Of a stretch of 64,000 bases of DNA, positions 45,941-56,800 are shown one piece after another. The notes beneath the pieces were generated by a model that was not told the DNA's origin, did no database searches, and saw only the letters and a program-made list of their open reading frames with translations. The stretch is taken from positions 16,913 through 80,912 of the forward strand of contig CALVFO010000054.1 of assembly GCA_944326855.1 (NCBI GenBank), given 5' to 3'. A program made the translations under genes and the position numbers. Position 1 is the stretch's first letter; every line of letters starts with the position of its first letter. Origin of the DNA: an uncultured Alistipes sp. Lineage in GTDB: Bacteria; Bacteroidota; Bacteroidia; Bacteroidales; Rikenellaceae.

Positions 45941-46004
45941 AGTGTAACGACCCGTCAGGGTAAACCCATAGATTATTTGTAACTATTCCCATATCGATTG
46001 AAAA

Positions 46005-46808
46005 ATGATCAGTCCTTTAGCCTATGTCTCCCCCAAGGCCCAGCTCGGCGAGAATGTGACCGTTGAACCGTTTGCCTATATCGCCGATGACGTGGTGGTT
46101 GGAGAGGGTACCTGGATCGGACCGGGTGCCGTGTTGCAGAACGGAACCCGTATGGGGAAATTTTGTCAGGTACATACGGCTGCCGTGGTGGCCGGGATCC
46201 CGCAGGATTTGAAATTCAAGGGTGAATATACCACGGCCGAAATCGGAGATTATACCAATATCCGCGAATGTGTGACCATCAGCCGGGGAACGGCAGCCAA
46301 AGGTAAAACGGTGGTCGGAAGCCATACGTTGTTGATGGCCTATGCGCATGTGGGGCATGATTGCGTGGTGGGCGATCATTGTGTGATTGTCAATCGGGTT
46401 TCGATGGCCGGCGAAGTGGAAATCGGCGATTGGGCCGTGGTCGGCGGTCATGCGGCGATCCATCAGTTTACCCGGGTGGGAGCCCATGCCATGGTGGCCG
46501 GAGGCTCGCTGGTGGGTAAGGATGTGCCGCCGTTCGTCAAGGCCGGACATACCCCGCTGGCTTTCGTGGGCGCCAACTATATCGGGCTGCGTCGCCGGGG
46601 ATTTACGCCGGAAAAGGTATCGGAAATTCAGGAGATGTTCCGCATCCTGTTCCAGTCGGGATACGGATATTCCAAGGCCTGTGACCTGGTTGAAGCACAG
46701 ATGCCGCAGACCCTCGAACGAGATATGGTCCTCTCGTTTATCCGGGAATCGAAACGTGGTATCCTTAAGCCTTACAATGCCCGCAAGTCGACCGACGACG
46801 TCGAGTAG
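46005..46808 (+). CDS. lpxA: UDP-N-acetylglucosamine acyltransferase
   Basis: First enzyme of lipid A synthesis, which transfers a hydroxyacyl chain from ACP to UDP-GlcNAc. The left-handed beta-helix hexapeptide repeats ([LIV]G-x4) run through residues 1-185. LLMAYAHVGHDC (His115 and His118) matches the E. coli active-site region, and the C-terminal helical domain has FTPEKVSEIQEMFRILFQSG. 267 residues is normal. It is co-directional with lpxC/fabZ and ended by a terminator. Confidence 0.94.
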   Translation: MISPLAYVSPKAQLGENVTVEPFAYIADDVVVGEGTWIGPGAVLQNGTRMGKFCQVHTAAVVAGIPQDLKFKGEYTTAEIGDYTNIRECVTISRGTAAKGKTVVGSHTLLMAYAHVGHDCVVGDHCVIVNRVSMAGEVEIGDWAVVGGHAAIHQFTRVGAHAMVAGGSLVGKDVPPFVKAGHTPLAFVGANYIGLRRRGFTPEKVSEIQEMFRILFQSGYGYSKACDLVEAQMPQTLERDMVLSFIRESKRGILKPYNARKSTDDVE

Positions 46809-46823
46809 GGTTTTGAATCATCG

Positions 46824-46858
46824 AAAAGGCTGCCCCATCACTGAGACAGCCTTTTTTG
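46824..46858 (+). terminator. Hairpin terminator after lpxA
   Basis: AAAAGGCTG (46824-46832) pairs with CAGCCTTTT (46847-46855) across a 14-nt loop, with a T run at the 3' side. Confidence 0.7.
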
Positions 46859-46902
46859 TCTGTCGTTGAAAGTATTGTTTGTTACCGAAAAAAGTGTGGA
46901 CG

Positions 46903-47544
46903 ATGAAAAAAATAGGGATGATCTTGTGTTGGCTGTTGTCCTCGCTCGGGTTTGTGCAATCCGGGTTCGCCCAATCCGAGTTTCCCTACTCGAAATTGTT
47001 GTCGATGACCACGGAGCAGCTGCATGCCGAAAAATTTAAATACGATAGTGACCGCAATCAGCACGTGTTGCGCAAGAGCAACGGCTGGCAGATGACGGCC
47101 AATGTGTTCTCGGCACTGGGGGGTGCTTCGGCGGATATTCGTCCGGACGTCAACGATTATCAGGTGGTGATTCAATATGGCGACGAAGGAATTGCTTATG
47201 TGGCCGTTACGTTTTTCAAGGATGATACCTATCACGATTTGCTGACTTTCGCGCACGATCGGGGAGAAAATCTGCTGGAAACCAATTCGGGAAAACTGGA
47301 TAAGGTGCAGTTCAATTACGACGGATATTCGTTCGAGTTGACCCGCCGGTTGGAGGAAGTTAAAACCACCACGGACAGAACGGCTGCCCGGGCCAAAACG
47401 TTCGACGAATCGTACAATGTCTATCAATATGTGATCCGTACGGGGGTTCCGGCCTCCTCGCCCTGGTTGACTCGTCAGGCCCTCAAGCAGGAGAAACGGG
47501 ACGCCAAAGGCAAGAAAAAGCAGAGCGTTTCTTCCTTCATGTAG
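46903..47544 (+). CDS. Hypothetical exported protein
   Basis: A 213-residue protein with a signal peptide (MKKIGMILCWLLSSLGFVQSGFAQ). The mature part has mixed alpha/beta character and contains EFPYSKLLSMTTEQLHAEKFKYDSDRNQHVLRKSNGW near the N-terminus, a DYQVVIQYGDEGIAYVAVTFFKDDTYHDLLTF core and a basic, Lys-rich C-terminus (KQEKRDAKGKKKQSVSSFM). I recognise no domain; it resembles many uncharacterised Bacteroidales periplasmic proteins. The start at ATG 46903 is preferred over TTG 46879 because it gives a clean signal peptide. Confidence 0.6.
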   Translation: MKKIGMILCWLLSSLGFVQSGFAQSEFPYSKLLSMTTEQLHAEKFKYDSDRNQHVLRKSNGWQMTANVFSALGGASADIRPDVNDYQVVIQYGDEGIAYVAVTFFKDDTYHDLLTFAHDRGENLLETNSGKLDKVQFNYDGYSFELTRRLEEVKTTTDRTAARAKTFDESYNVYQYVIRTGVPASSPWLTRQALKQEKRDAKGKKKQSVSSFM

Positions 47545-47701
47545 GCGGAATCGTCGCTCTCCGCTGCATCTTTTCCGGTCGCTGACGATCCGTTCTGGGA
47601 GGCTTCTTCCGCTGGTTTCCCGATCGATGATTCGGGGTCGGGAAACGGAAGAGGAACTTTTTATTTCGCAAGATAGTGTTGCGATTTTGGGGTTTATTTG
47701 T

Positions 47702-47709
47702 TATATTTG
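47702..47709 (+). promoter_or_regulatory. -7 element TATATTTG for the rimP-nusA-infB operon
   Basis: Exact TAnnTTTG match, about 96 bp before rimP ATG, so a leader of roughly 90 nt is expected. Confidence 0.6.
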
Positions 47710-47722
47710 TGGCGACAAGATC

Positions 47723-47752
47723 AGAAGGCTGGGGACGCGAGTCCCTTCTTTT
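47723..47752 (+). promoter_or_regulatory. Leader hairpin with GCGA tetraloop upstream of rimP
   Basis: GGGAC (47732-47736) and GTCCC (47741-47745) form a stem with a GCGA (GNRA-type) loop; AGAA upstream can also pair with TTCT downstream across a bulge, and TTTT follows. It might be an attenuator or a stabilising 5' structure. The interpretation is tentative. Confidence 0.35.
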
Positions 47753-47805
47753 ATATCTCGACCTCTTCTCAAAAGGTTGATTGAACGAAATTTAAAGAAA
47801 AAGAT

Positions 47806-48273
47806 ATGATAGATGCAGCCGCTTTGCGGGGACAGGTGGAAGCCTTGTTGGAAGGAACCGATCTGTTCGTGGTGGAGGTGAAAGTCTCTCTCGCCAATGA
47901 TATCGATGTGGTGGTGGACAGCGATACTTCCGTGGGAATCGAAACCCTGGCGGAACTGAACCGTCGCATCGAACAGACCCTCGATCGGGATGCGGAAGAT
48001 TTTCAGTTGACGGTCTCTTCGGCCGGTATCGGCCAACCGCTTCGGTTGTTGCGTCAGTATCGCAAGTTGATCGACCAGAGTCTGGAAATACTTCTGACCT
48101 CGGGCGTGAAACTGCTGGCCGTGCTGCGGGAGGTGCGTGAAGATGCGCTGGTGGTGGAGTATCCCGAAAAGGTGAGCGTCGAAGGGAAAAAACGCAAGGA
48201 GACCATCACCGTGCGTCGCGAAATTCCCTTCCCGGAAATCAAAACCGCTTGCGAATACCTGACTTTCAAGTAG
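47806..48273 (+). CDS. rimP: Ribosome maturation factor RimP
   Basis: 30S subunit assembly factor. The 155 residues contain the RimP N-terminal alpha/beta domain (LFVVEVKVSLANDIDVVVDSDTSVGIETLAELNRRIEQTLDRDAEDFQLTVSSAGIGQPL) and an SH3-like C-terminal domain. It precedes nusA and infB, the classical rimP-nusA-infB arrangement. nusA begins 23 bp after the stop. Confidence 0.92.
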   Translation: MIDAAALRGQVEALLEGTDLFVVEVKVSLANDIDVVVDSDTSVGIETLAELNRRIEQTLDRDAEDFQLTVSSAGIGQPLRLLRQYRKLIDQSLEILLTSGVKLLAVLREVREDALVVEYPEKVSVEGKKRKETITVRREIPFPEIKTACEYLTFK

Positions 48274-48296
48274 TAATTTTAGCCGTTTAAACATAT

Positions 48297-49526
48297 ATGG
48301 ACAATCTCAATCTGATAAGCACTTTTGCCGAGTTCAAAGAGCTTAAGAATGTTGACAAAAACACCATGATCGGGGTGTTGGAGGATGTTTTCCGTCATCA
48401 GTTGATCAAGACGTACGAAACGGATGAAAATTTCGACGTCATCATCAACCCCGAAAAAGGCGACTTGGAAATTTGGCGAAACCGGACCATCGTCGAAGAC
48501 GGTCAGGTGGAGAATCCCAATCAACAGATCTCGTTGAGCGATGCCCGGGCCATCGATCCGACCTACGAAGTGGGCGAAGAGGTGGCCGATGAGATCAAAC
48601 TCTCCGATTTTGGACGTCGTGCCGTGTTGTCGCTGCGCCAGAATCTGGCTTCGCGCATCATGGACCTCGAAAAGGCCAACCTGTATGAAAAATACAAGGA
48701 AAAAGTGGGTGAAATCATTACGGGTGAGGTGTACCAGGTATGGAAAAAAGAGGTGCTGGTGCTCGACGATGAGGACAACGAACTGATCCTGCCCAAATCG
48801 GAACAGATCCCCAGCGACTTTTTCCGCAAAGGAGACAGCATCAAGGCCATCGTTTCGAAGGTGGAGATGCGGAACAACAATCCGGCCATTATCCTTTCGC
48901 GTACGGCACCCGAGTTTCTGGAAAGATTGTTCGAAATGGAAGTGCCCGAAATTTATGACGGTCTGATCACCATCAAAAAGATCGTCCGCATTCCGGGCGA
49001 ACGGGCCAAAGTGGCCGTGGAATCCTATGACGACCGGATCGACCCGGTAGGAGCCTGCGTCGGCATGAAAGGATCGCGTATCTATTCGATCGTCAAGGAA
49101 CTGCGCAACGAAAATATCGATGTGGTGAACTACACCTCCAATACCCAGTTGATGATCCAGCGGGCCCTGAATCCCGCCAAGATATCGTCGATCCAGATCA
49201 ACGAAGAGACCAAAACCGCTTCGGTTTACCTCAAACCCAACGAAGTCTCGCTGGCCATCGGGAAAGGCGGGTTGAACATCCGTCTGGCCAGCATGCTGAC
49301 GGGCTACGACCTGGATGTATATCGCGAAGTGGAAGAAGAAGACGTGGCGCTGGACGAATTCTCGGACGAAATCGACCAGTGGATTATCGATCAGTTCAAG
49401 GCCATCGGTTGCGATACGGCCAAGAGCGTATTGGAACTGTCGACCGACGAGTTGGTCCGTCGTACCGATCTCGAAGAGGAAACCATCCAGGAAGTGGTCG
49501 GAATCCTCAAAGCCGAGTTCGAATAA
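48297..49526 (+). CDS. nusA: Transcription termination/antitermination factor NusA
   Basis: RNA polymerase-binding factor that modulates pausing and termination. An N-terminal polymerase-binding domain (residues ~1-125) is followed by an S1 domain (GEIITGEVYQVWKKEVLVLDDEDNELILPKSEQIP) and two KH domains (GACVGMKGSRIYSIVKEL; SLAIGKGGLNIRLASMLTGYDLDVY). A short C-terminal helical region is acidic. 409 residues is normal for Bacteroidota, which lack the C-terminal repeats of E. coli NusA. Confidence 0.95.
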   Translation: MDNLNLISTFAEFKELKNVDKNTMIGVLEDVFRHQLIKTYETDENFDVIINPEKGDLEIWRNRTIVEDGQVENPNQQISLSDARAIDPTYEVGEEVADEIKLSDFGRRAVLSLRQNLASRIMDLEKANLYEKYKEKVGEIITGEVYQVWKKEVLVLDDEDNELILPKSEQIPSDFFRKGDSIKAIVSKVEMRNNNPAIILSRTAPEFLERLFEMEVPEIYDGLITIKKIVRIPGERAKVAVESYDDRIDPVGACVGMKGSRIYSIVKELRNENIDVVNYTSNTQLMIQRALNPAKISSIQINEETKTASVYLKPNEVSLAIGKGGLNIRLASMLTGYDLDVYREVEEEDVALDEFSDEIDQWIIDQFKAIGCDTAKSVLELSTDELVRRTDLEEETIQEVVGILKAEFE

Positions 49527-49658
49527 GAATACCCGGGGCGAGGGGACGGCGTGAGACCGTCCCTGTGACGTCCTTCACCGGGAAGGGTTCCCGGATGAGA
49601 AGCCGAAGAGAGAATAACAGATTTTACCGTAACACCGAAACGCCGAAAAATAGAACGT

Positions 49659-52577
49659 ATGTCAAACGAACGAAGACTAAGACTCAACCAGGTTGCCCGA
49701 GAGTTAAATGTCGGCCAAACTACCATCATCGAATTTCTGGAAAAGAAAGGAGTGAAATTGGATCACTCCCCCAGTTCCATTATTGAACCGCAGGTGTATG
49801 CGATTCTGGAAAAGGAATTCGGGAGCCATCGGGCCGAATCGGTCAATATCCGTGAACGCATCGGACAGAAGCACGAAACCGTGTCGCTGGGCAGCCGTAA
49901 GGAAGAGGCTTCGGGGGAGGAGGATCCCGATTTCAAGAAAGAGGTGATCGTCAAAAGCGGCGTTATCAGTGTGAAGGACGAGGTGGCTTCGCGAGGTCCG
50001 AAAATTTTGGGAAAGATCGATTTGTCGGGTGCAACCTCGAAGACGGCTGCCAAATCGGAAGCGGCTCCGAAACCGCTCTCGAAACCCGAATCGCTCAAAC
50101 CGACCCAGGCAACGGTTGCAGCCGAACGGCCGGTTGAGGAGTCCAAACCGGAACCCAAACCGGAGATTGTCTCGAAACCGGTGCCCTCTCCGGCAGCCGC
50201 TTCGGTTGCGGAGACGGTGAAAACGGCTCCTGCCCCGACGGCAGAACCGGTACAGAAATCGGTGTCGGACTTGAAAACCGTGAAACCGGAGACGAACAAG
50301 GAATCGGTGCTTTCTGAACAACCGGACAAGGCGGCTGCGGTTCAGGAGTCTTCGGCCCGGGCCGAAGAGCCGGTGACCAGCACTTTCCTGCCGACCGAAA
50401 CGGCCAAATTGGCCGGTCCCAAGGTGTTGGGTAAGATCGATGTGCAGGCATTCGCCCGAAAGAAGGGGGATAACAAACGGGAAAAGCGCAAACGGATCAC
50501 CAAAGATAAAGTAGACCTGAATCAGAAACCGGCAGCCGGTGTTTCGGGATCAGGTTCCGGGCGTCCGGGTCAGGGTGGCGGTTCTGCCCGCCCGGGTCAG
50601 GGCGGCGGTTCGGGATCGAATCGGTCGGAACGTAAGAAGGGCGCTAAGGCGGCTCCTCGTCCGGTGGTTCGTCCCGAAGTGAGCGACGAAGAAGTACAGA
50701 AACAGATCAAGGATACCTTGGCACGGTTGACCTCCAAGGGCTCGAAGTTCAAAACCTCGAAATATCGTCGCGATAAACGCGAGGCCGTTTCAGCGCGTAT
50801 GAGCGAAGAAATGGAACGCGAAGAGAAGGAAAAGAGCATCCTTCGGGTGACGGAATTCGTGACGGTGAGCGAACTGGCCACGATGATGAATGTAGGGGTG
50901 ACGGAAGTTATTACCGCCTGCATGAATCTGGGGCTGATGGTGTCGATCAACCAGCGTCTCGATGCCGAAGCGTTGGTGGTGGTGGCCGAAGAGTTCGGGT
51001 TCAAGGTCGAGTTCGTCACGGTCGATACCCAGGAGGCCATCGATACCGAAGAAGACAAGGAAGAAGATCTGAAACCCCGTCCGCCCATCGTGACGGTGAT
51101 GGGACACGTCGACCACGGGAAAACGTCGTTGTTGGACAACATCCGTAAGACCAACGTGATCGCCGGGGAAGCCGGAGGGATCACCCAGCATATCGGAGCC
51201 TACAGCGTACAGGTGAACGATCGTCGTATTACCTTCCTCGATACGCCGGGTCACGAAGCCTTTACGGCCATGCGTGCCCGTGGGGCCAAGGTAACCGACG
51301 TGGCCATTATCATTGTGGCGGCCGACGATAACGTGATGCCCCAGACGGTCGAAGCCATCAATCACGCGGCGGCTGCCGGGGTGCCTATCGTATTTGCCAT
51401 CAACAAAATCGATAAACCGGGTGCCAATCCCGACAAGATCAAGGAACAGTTGGCGGCCATGAACTATCCGGTCGAAGACTGGGGCGGGAAGTATCAGTCT
51501 CAGGAGATCTCGGCCAAGAAGGGGATCAACCTCGACAAACTGCTCGAAAAAGTGTTGTTGGAGGCTGAGTTCCTCGATCTGAAAGCCAATCCCGACCGCA
51601 AGGCCCAAGGGGTGGTGATCGAATCCACGCTGGACAAAGGACGCGGATATGTGGCGACCGTACTGGTTCAGAACGGGACCCTGCGTGTGGGGGACGTGAT
51701 GCTTTCGGGAACCTATTCGGGACGTGTCAAAGCCATGTTCAACGAACGCGGAACCCGTATTCAGGAGGCTCCTCCTTCCACGCCGGTGCTGGTATTGGGT
51801 CTGAATGGAGCGCCTCAGGCCGGGGATACGTTCAATGTCATGGACGACGAACGATCGGCCCGCGATATTGCCAACAAACGGGAACAGTTGCAGCGTATGC
51901 AAGGGTTGCGTACCCAGAAACATATTACCCTGGATGAAATCGGTCGTCGTATTGCGATCGGTAACTTCAAGGAGCTGAACATCATCGTAAAAGGCGACGT
52001 GGACGGTTCGATCGAGGCCTTGTCCGACTCGTTGATCAAGCTCTCGAAGGAGGAAGTGCAGGTGAATGTGATCCACAAGGCCGTGGGTCCCATCTCCGAA
52101 TCGGATGTGCTGTTGGCCGCCGCCTCCAACGCGGTAATCGTGGGCTTCCAGGTACGTCCTTCGGCGGCGGCCCGCAAACTGGCCGAAAAGGAAGAGATCG
52201 AAATCCGTCTCTATTCCATCATCTACGATGCGATCAACGATATCAAGGATGCCATCGAAGGGATGTTGGCTCCGGTGATGAAGGAAGAGATCGTTTGCTC
52301 GGTGGAAGTCATGGAAACCTTCAAGATTACCAAGGTGGGTACCGTGGCCGGCTGTCTGGTGCGCGAGGGCAAGGTTACCCGCAATACGCTGGTGCGCGTG
52401 ATCCGCGACGGGATTGTGGTCTATACCGGCAAACTGGGATCGCTCAAACGCTTCAAGGACGATGTGAAAGAGGTGCCTTCGGGCATGGAGTGCGGCTTGA
52501 ATATCGAAAACTACAACGATATCAAGGTCGGCGATATCATCGAAGGATACGAACAGGTCGAAATGAAACGCAAATAA
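49659..52577 (+). CDS. infB: Translation initiation factor IF-2
   Basis: GTPase that brings initiator tRNA to the 30S subunit. Residues 1-70 hold a [24 protein letters not shown] helical domain; residues ~75-340 are a Lys/Pro/Glu/Ala-rich, then Gly-rich, disordered region, longer than in E. coli; the G domain starts at about 480 with GHVDHGKT (482-489), DTPGHEAF and NKIDKPG. Domains II-IV follow. The total of 972 residues is normal for Bacteroidota. The operon ends with a hairpin. Confidence 0.96.
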   Translation: MSNERRLRLNQVARELNVGQTTIIEFLEKKGVKLDHSPSSIIEPQVYAILEKEFGSHRAESVNIRERIGQKHETVSLGSRKEEASGEEDPDFKKEVIVKSGVISVKDEVASRGPKILGKIDLSGATSKTAAKSEAAPKPLSKPESLKPTQATVAAERPVEESKPEPKPEIVSKPVPSPAAASVAETVKTAPAPTAEPVQKSVSDLKTVKPETNKESVLSEQPDKAAAVQESSARAEEPVTSTFLPTETAKLAGPKVLGKIDVQAFARKKGDNKREKRKRITKDKVDLNQKPAAGVSGSGSGRPGQGGGSARPGQGGGSGSNRSERKKGAKAAPRPVVRPEVSDEEVQKQIKDTLARLTSKGSKFKTSKYRRDKREAVSARMSEEMEREEKEKSILRVTEFVTVSELATMMNVGVTEVITACMNLGLMVSINQRLDAEALVVVAEEFGFKVEFVTVDTQEAIDTEEDKEEDLKPRPPIVTVMGHVDHGKTSLLDNIRKTNVIAGEAGGITQHIGAYSVQVNDRRITFLDTPGHEAFTAMRARGAKVTDVAIIIVAADDNVMPQTVEAINHAAAAGVPIVFAINKIDKPGANPDKIKEQLAAMNYPVEDWGGKYQSQEISAKKGINLDKLLEKVLLEAEFLDLKANPDRKAQGVVIESTLDKGRGYVATVLVQNGTLRVGDVMLSGTYSGRVKAMFNERGTRIQEAPPSTPVLVLGLNGAPQAGDTFNVMDDERSARDIANKREQLQRMQGLRTQKHITLDEIGRRIAIGNFKELNIIVKGDVDGSIEALSDSLIKLSKEEVQVNVIHKAVGPISESDVLLAAASNAVIVGFQVRPSAAARKLAEKEEIEIRLYSIIYDAINDIKDAIEGMLAPVMKEEIVCSVEVMETFKITKVGTVAGCLVREGKVTRNTLVRVIRDGIVVYTGKLGSLKRFKDDVKEVPSGMECGLNIENYNDIKVGDIIEGYEQVEMKRK

Positions 52578-52592
52578 TCGAGATATGGATCG

Positions 52593-52634
52593 ATAACCAG
52601 AGAGCCTCCCCGAAAAGGGAGGCTCTCTGGTTAT
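52593..52634. terminator. Bidirectional hairpin between infB and tsaD
   Basis: A perfect 18-bp inverted repeat (52593-52610 and 52617-52634) with the loop CGAAAA. There is no clear T tract, but the stem is very stable, and it lies between convergent genes. Confidence 0.7.
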
Positions 52635-52718
52635 GGTGGGATGTGGGCAAGGTCGGAATCCGGCGGACCCGGAAGAAAGGTTTTTGCGTCGGCAAGACGA
52701 TCGGGCGACCGTTGAGGG

Positions 52719-53768
52719 CTACTCTTTGAGGCAGGAGTCGGCTGCCGTCATTTGGCTGGCCCGGGCCACGGGCACGATGTCCATCGGGGCGAACTCTTCC
52801 CGCAGGTATTTGAAATACCCCGTAATGGCGATCATGGCGGCGTTGTCGGTGGTAAATTTGAATTCGGGCAGGTAGGTGGTCCAACCCCGCTTGCGTCCTT
52901 CTTGCTGAATGGCGTTGCGCAGACCCGAATTGGCCGACACGCCGCCCGCGATGGCGATCTGGTCGATGTCGTACTGTTTGGCGGCCTTGACGAGTTTGTT
53001 CAACAGAATTTCGATGATCGTATGTTGCAGCGAAGCGCACAGATCGGCCGTATTCTCTTCGATGAAATGGGGATTTTCCTGCATCCGGTCCCGCAGAAAA
53101 TAGAGAAACGAGGTTTTCAGTCCGCTGAAACTGTAGTCGAGCCCGTCGACCGACGGTTTGGCGAACTTGAATCGTTTGGGATCCCCTTCTTTGGCATAGC
53201 GGTCGATGACCGGACCTCCGGGATAGGGCAGTCCCATGACCTTGGCGCATTTGTCGAAGGCTTCGCCGGCCGCATCGTCGATGGTGGTGCCGACGATCTC
53301 CATGCGGTCGTAGGCTTCGACCCGCACGATCTGGGAATGTCCCCCCGAAACCAGCAGACACAAGAACGAAAAGTTCGGATGGGGAAGTGTCCGGTCGGGC
53401 AGGTCGATGAAATGCGAGAGGATATGTCCCTGGAGATGGTTGATTTCCATCATCGGAATATCCAGCGACAGCGCCAATCCCTTGGCGAAAGAGGTGCCTA
53501 CCAGCAGCGAACCCAGCAAACCGGGACCTCGGGTAAAGGCGATACCGTCCACTTGGTTGCGTTCGATACCCGCTTCGCGCAGGGCCGTGTCGACAACCGG
53601 AATGATATTTTGCTGGTGAGCCCGTGAGGCCAGTTCGGGAATCACGCCTCCGTATTTGCGGTGAACTTCCTGCGAGGCGATGACGTTCGAGAGCAACACT
53701 CCGTTTCGGATGACGGCGGCCGAGGTGTCGTCGCAGGAGGATTCGATGCCCAGGATCGTAATATCCAT
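52719..53768 (-). CDS. tsaD: tRNA N6-threonylcarbamoyladenosine synthase subunit TsaD
   Basis: Catalytic subunit of the t6A tRNA modification complex. The ASKHA-fold start MDITILGIESSCDDTSAAV is typical; metal-binding His111 and His115 lie in INHLQGHILSH; VSGGHSQI and the GLDYSFSGLKTSF block follow. A C-terminal IAGGVSANSGLR motif completes the ATPase fold. The length is 349 residues. It is divergent from tamB with 67 bp between the start codons. TsaB, TsaC and TsaE are not in the window. Confidence 0.94.
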   Translation of the reverse strand: MDITILGIESSCDDTSAAVIRNGVLLSNVIASQEVHRKYGGVIPELASRAHQQNIIPVVDTALREAGIERNQVDGIAFTRGPGLLGSLLVGTSFAKGLALSLDIPMMEINHLQGHILSHFIDLPDRTLPHPNFSFLCLLVSGGHSQIVRVEAYDRMEIVGTTIDDAAGEAFDKCAKVMGLPYPGGPVIDRYAKEGDPKRFKFAKPSVDGLDYSFSGLKTSFLYFLRDRMQENPHFIEENTADLCASLQHTIIEILLNKLVKAAKQYDIDQIAIAGGVSANSGLRNAIQQEGRKRGWTTYLPEFKFTTDNAAMIAITGYFKYLREEFAPMDIVPVARASQMTAADSCLKE

Positions 53769-53798
53769 ATCGTGTTTTCTTAATTGACTAAAATTTGC

Positions 53799-53806
53799 TA
53801 AACTTG
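53799..53806 (+). promoter_or_regulatory. Possible -7 element TAAACTTG for tamB
   Basis: One mismatch from TAnnTTTG, 29 bp before ATG 53836. Tentative. Confidence 0.3.
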
Positions 53807-53835
53807 TAAATTCGTAGGGTTCCTACCTCGTTCGT

Positions 53836-56800
53836 ATGGGCAAAGTTATAAAAATAATATTATCCTTCCTATCGGCGCTCATCCTGGCGGCGATTCTTTT
53901 GCCCGTATCGTTGTCGTTGTTGCTCAATCTGTCTGGTGTTCAGAATTATGTGGGGCACCGGGCTGCCGAGTGGCTCGGTAACAGGCTGGAAACCCGGGTG
54001 ACGCTTGACCGTTTGCAGCTGAAACTCTTCAATCGGGTCTCCATTACGGGACTTTATCTCGAAGATTATCATCAGGATACACTCTTTTATGCCGATCGTC
54101 TCACGGTGCCGATCCGGAATATCGATTTTGTTAGCGGACAGATCTCGTTGGGAGAGGTGGAATTGGAACGACCGAAGTTCTATTTGATGCAGGACAGTAC
54201 GGGCACGACCAATCTCAAACAGATCCTCTTGAAGGTCAAACGCAAGAAACCCAAAGAAAAAAAGAATCTCTTTCGCTTGCGGGCCAGTGGGTTGACGATT
54301 CGGGACATGGCTTTCAAACACCTCAAACGGGACTGGATCGACCGACACGGAGCCGTCAATTTCACCGATTTGGACGTGCAGGACTTTAACCTGAGGGTGC
54401 ATCATGTGTCGGTCATCAACGACAGCATCCATCTGGATATCGACTCCCTGAGACTGAAGGAAAAGAGCGGCCTGGTGATCCGGAATCTCTCCACCGGACA
54501 TTTCTCCATATCGGGTTCTCGGATGTATTTCGACCGATTGTCGTTGGATACCCCCGATTCGCAGGTCGCGATGAACTATTTCGAAATGGAATATGGCCCC
54601 CGTTGGCAGGCACTTAAGAATTTCGTGGAGGAGGTTACCCTGCGGGGTGAAATCGTTGATTCGAGAGTCAGCTTTCGGACGATTGCCTACTTTGCACCTT
54701 CGCTCAAACGTTGGGAGACGGTTTTCGAACAGGTGAACGGCCATGTCGAGGGAACGGTGGCCGATATGACCGGGCAATTGAGCCGGGTCAAAACCCGGAA
54801 TACGGAAATCGCCGTCAAGTTCGGTTTGCACGGTATTCCGGATATCCCGCATACCCGTTTCGTGTTCGATATCGCCTCGTTGGAGACTTCGGAACCGGAT
54901 ATCTCGTTTTTGCTGAAAGATATTGCCCGTCAGGAACTCAATGCCGGGACGACTCGCATGTTGAACCGTCTGGGGGCGATCTCCTTACAGGGCCATTTCG
55001 ACGGTCTGTTGACCGATTTCAAGGCCGATGCCTTGTTGAAGGGGGATCCCGGAGTCGTGGATATGCAGGCCCGGGTCCATCCTCGGGTTGATCAGGGAAC
55101 GGCCTTCGAGGGGCATGTACAGACTACCCAGTTCGATCTGGGACAATGGCTGGAGATCGCCGATCTGGGCCAGCTGAGTCTGAGTACCGATCTCAGCGGC
55201 GGGTTCGGACAGCGCAGCCTGAGCGTGAATACCGATACCGAAATCGCCGATCTGGAGTTTCACGGATATACCTATCGGAATGTACGCGTGGGCGGGCAGA
55301 TCGACAACCGGAAATTCAGCGGCGATATCTCGTCGGAGGATCCGAATCTGACGTTCGATTTTGCCGGGCTGCTCGATTTCAACGATTCGATTCCCCGTTA
55401 TGATTTCAGTCTCCAGTTGCATCATGCCGATCTGCACGCGCTGGGTGTGAACCGACGGGACTCGATATCCGAACTCAAAACGGCTCTGGTGGCTCGGGCT
55501 TCGGGCAGCGATCTGGACGACATCAACGGCGAGGCAACCATCAACAACATGACCTACGTCAACCATCTGGATACGGTGCGTACGGGGACGATTCATCTGC
55601 GGGCCGAAAACAATGCGCAGCGCAAACTCCTGTCCATGCACTCGGCCTTTGCCGATGCCGAATTCCGGGGCAAACTCAGCTACAGCCACATGTTCTCCTA
55701 TTTTCAGAATACGTTGCGTTCCTATCTGCCTTCGTTGTCGCGTCCCGAAGATATCGCTTCGGGAGAGCGCCTCAGTGGCGAGGAACTGGCGGCAACCGGA
55801 CCGGATGCGCCGATGGTTCCCGTGACGGTTTCTGCGGGAGCCGGCTCGAACCAGACTGCGGAGGTCGTCGCTACGGGGACGAACAGTCTGGACGATTATT
55901 ATGTGATCCGGCTGGATGTCAAGGAGGCCAATAATGTAGCCGGGATTTTTCTGCCGGGTTTAAGATTGGCTCAGGGTACGAAACTCTCTTTTCTGTTCAA
56001 TCCCCAGAGCGATGTGTTCAACCTCAGCCTGACGTCGGATTTTATCGAACGGAACAATTTTTTTGTCTCCAAACTTTCGCTCAACAGTCGGAATCAGGCC
56101 GATTCGATCTCCCTGTTCATACAATCGGAAGATATTTTTGCGGGGGGTGTGTATATGCCTAATTTCTCGGTCGTGGGCGGAATCAAGGAGAATAATATCA
56201 ACCTGGCTTCCCGGTTCAACAATCCGGATAACGGCACGTATGCCATGCTGAGTACCACATCCCACTTGTCGACCGGTCCGGGTGGGATTCCCCGGCTGAG
56301 TGTTCGTTTCTCTCCGTCGACGATCGTCTCCGGCGGTCAGGTCTGGCGGGTATATGCCCGGGAAATCCTGTACGACTCGACGCAGTTGAAAATCGATCGC
56401 TTCAGCATCGACTGCGGCGAACAGCTCCTGATGTTGGACGGCGTGGCCTCTCGCAGCAACGCCGATACGTTGTATCTGCGCCTCAATCGGTTCGACCTCT
56501 CCCCTCTGTCGCAGTTTACCTCCCGGATGGGATATCGGATCGAAGGGATCACGAACGGTCGTGCCGAGATGGTTTCGGCCTTGAAAAACGGATTTCTGTC
56601 GGCCGATGTCCGTTTCGACTCGATGAAAATCAACGAGGTAGCCGTTCCTTCCATGCTGTTTACCAGCAGCTGGGATTTTCAACAGCAGCGGGCACGCTTC
56701 TCGTTGAATCACCGACAGAAACGCGATACCTTGATGTACGGGTATTTCCGTCCCACGGACGGTCGTTATCTGATTCGGGTCTCTTTGGACAGTGTGGATC

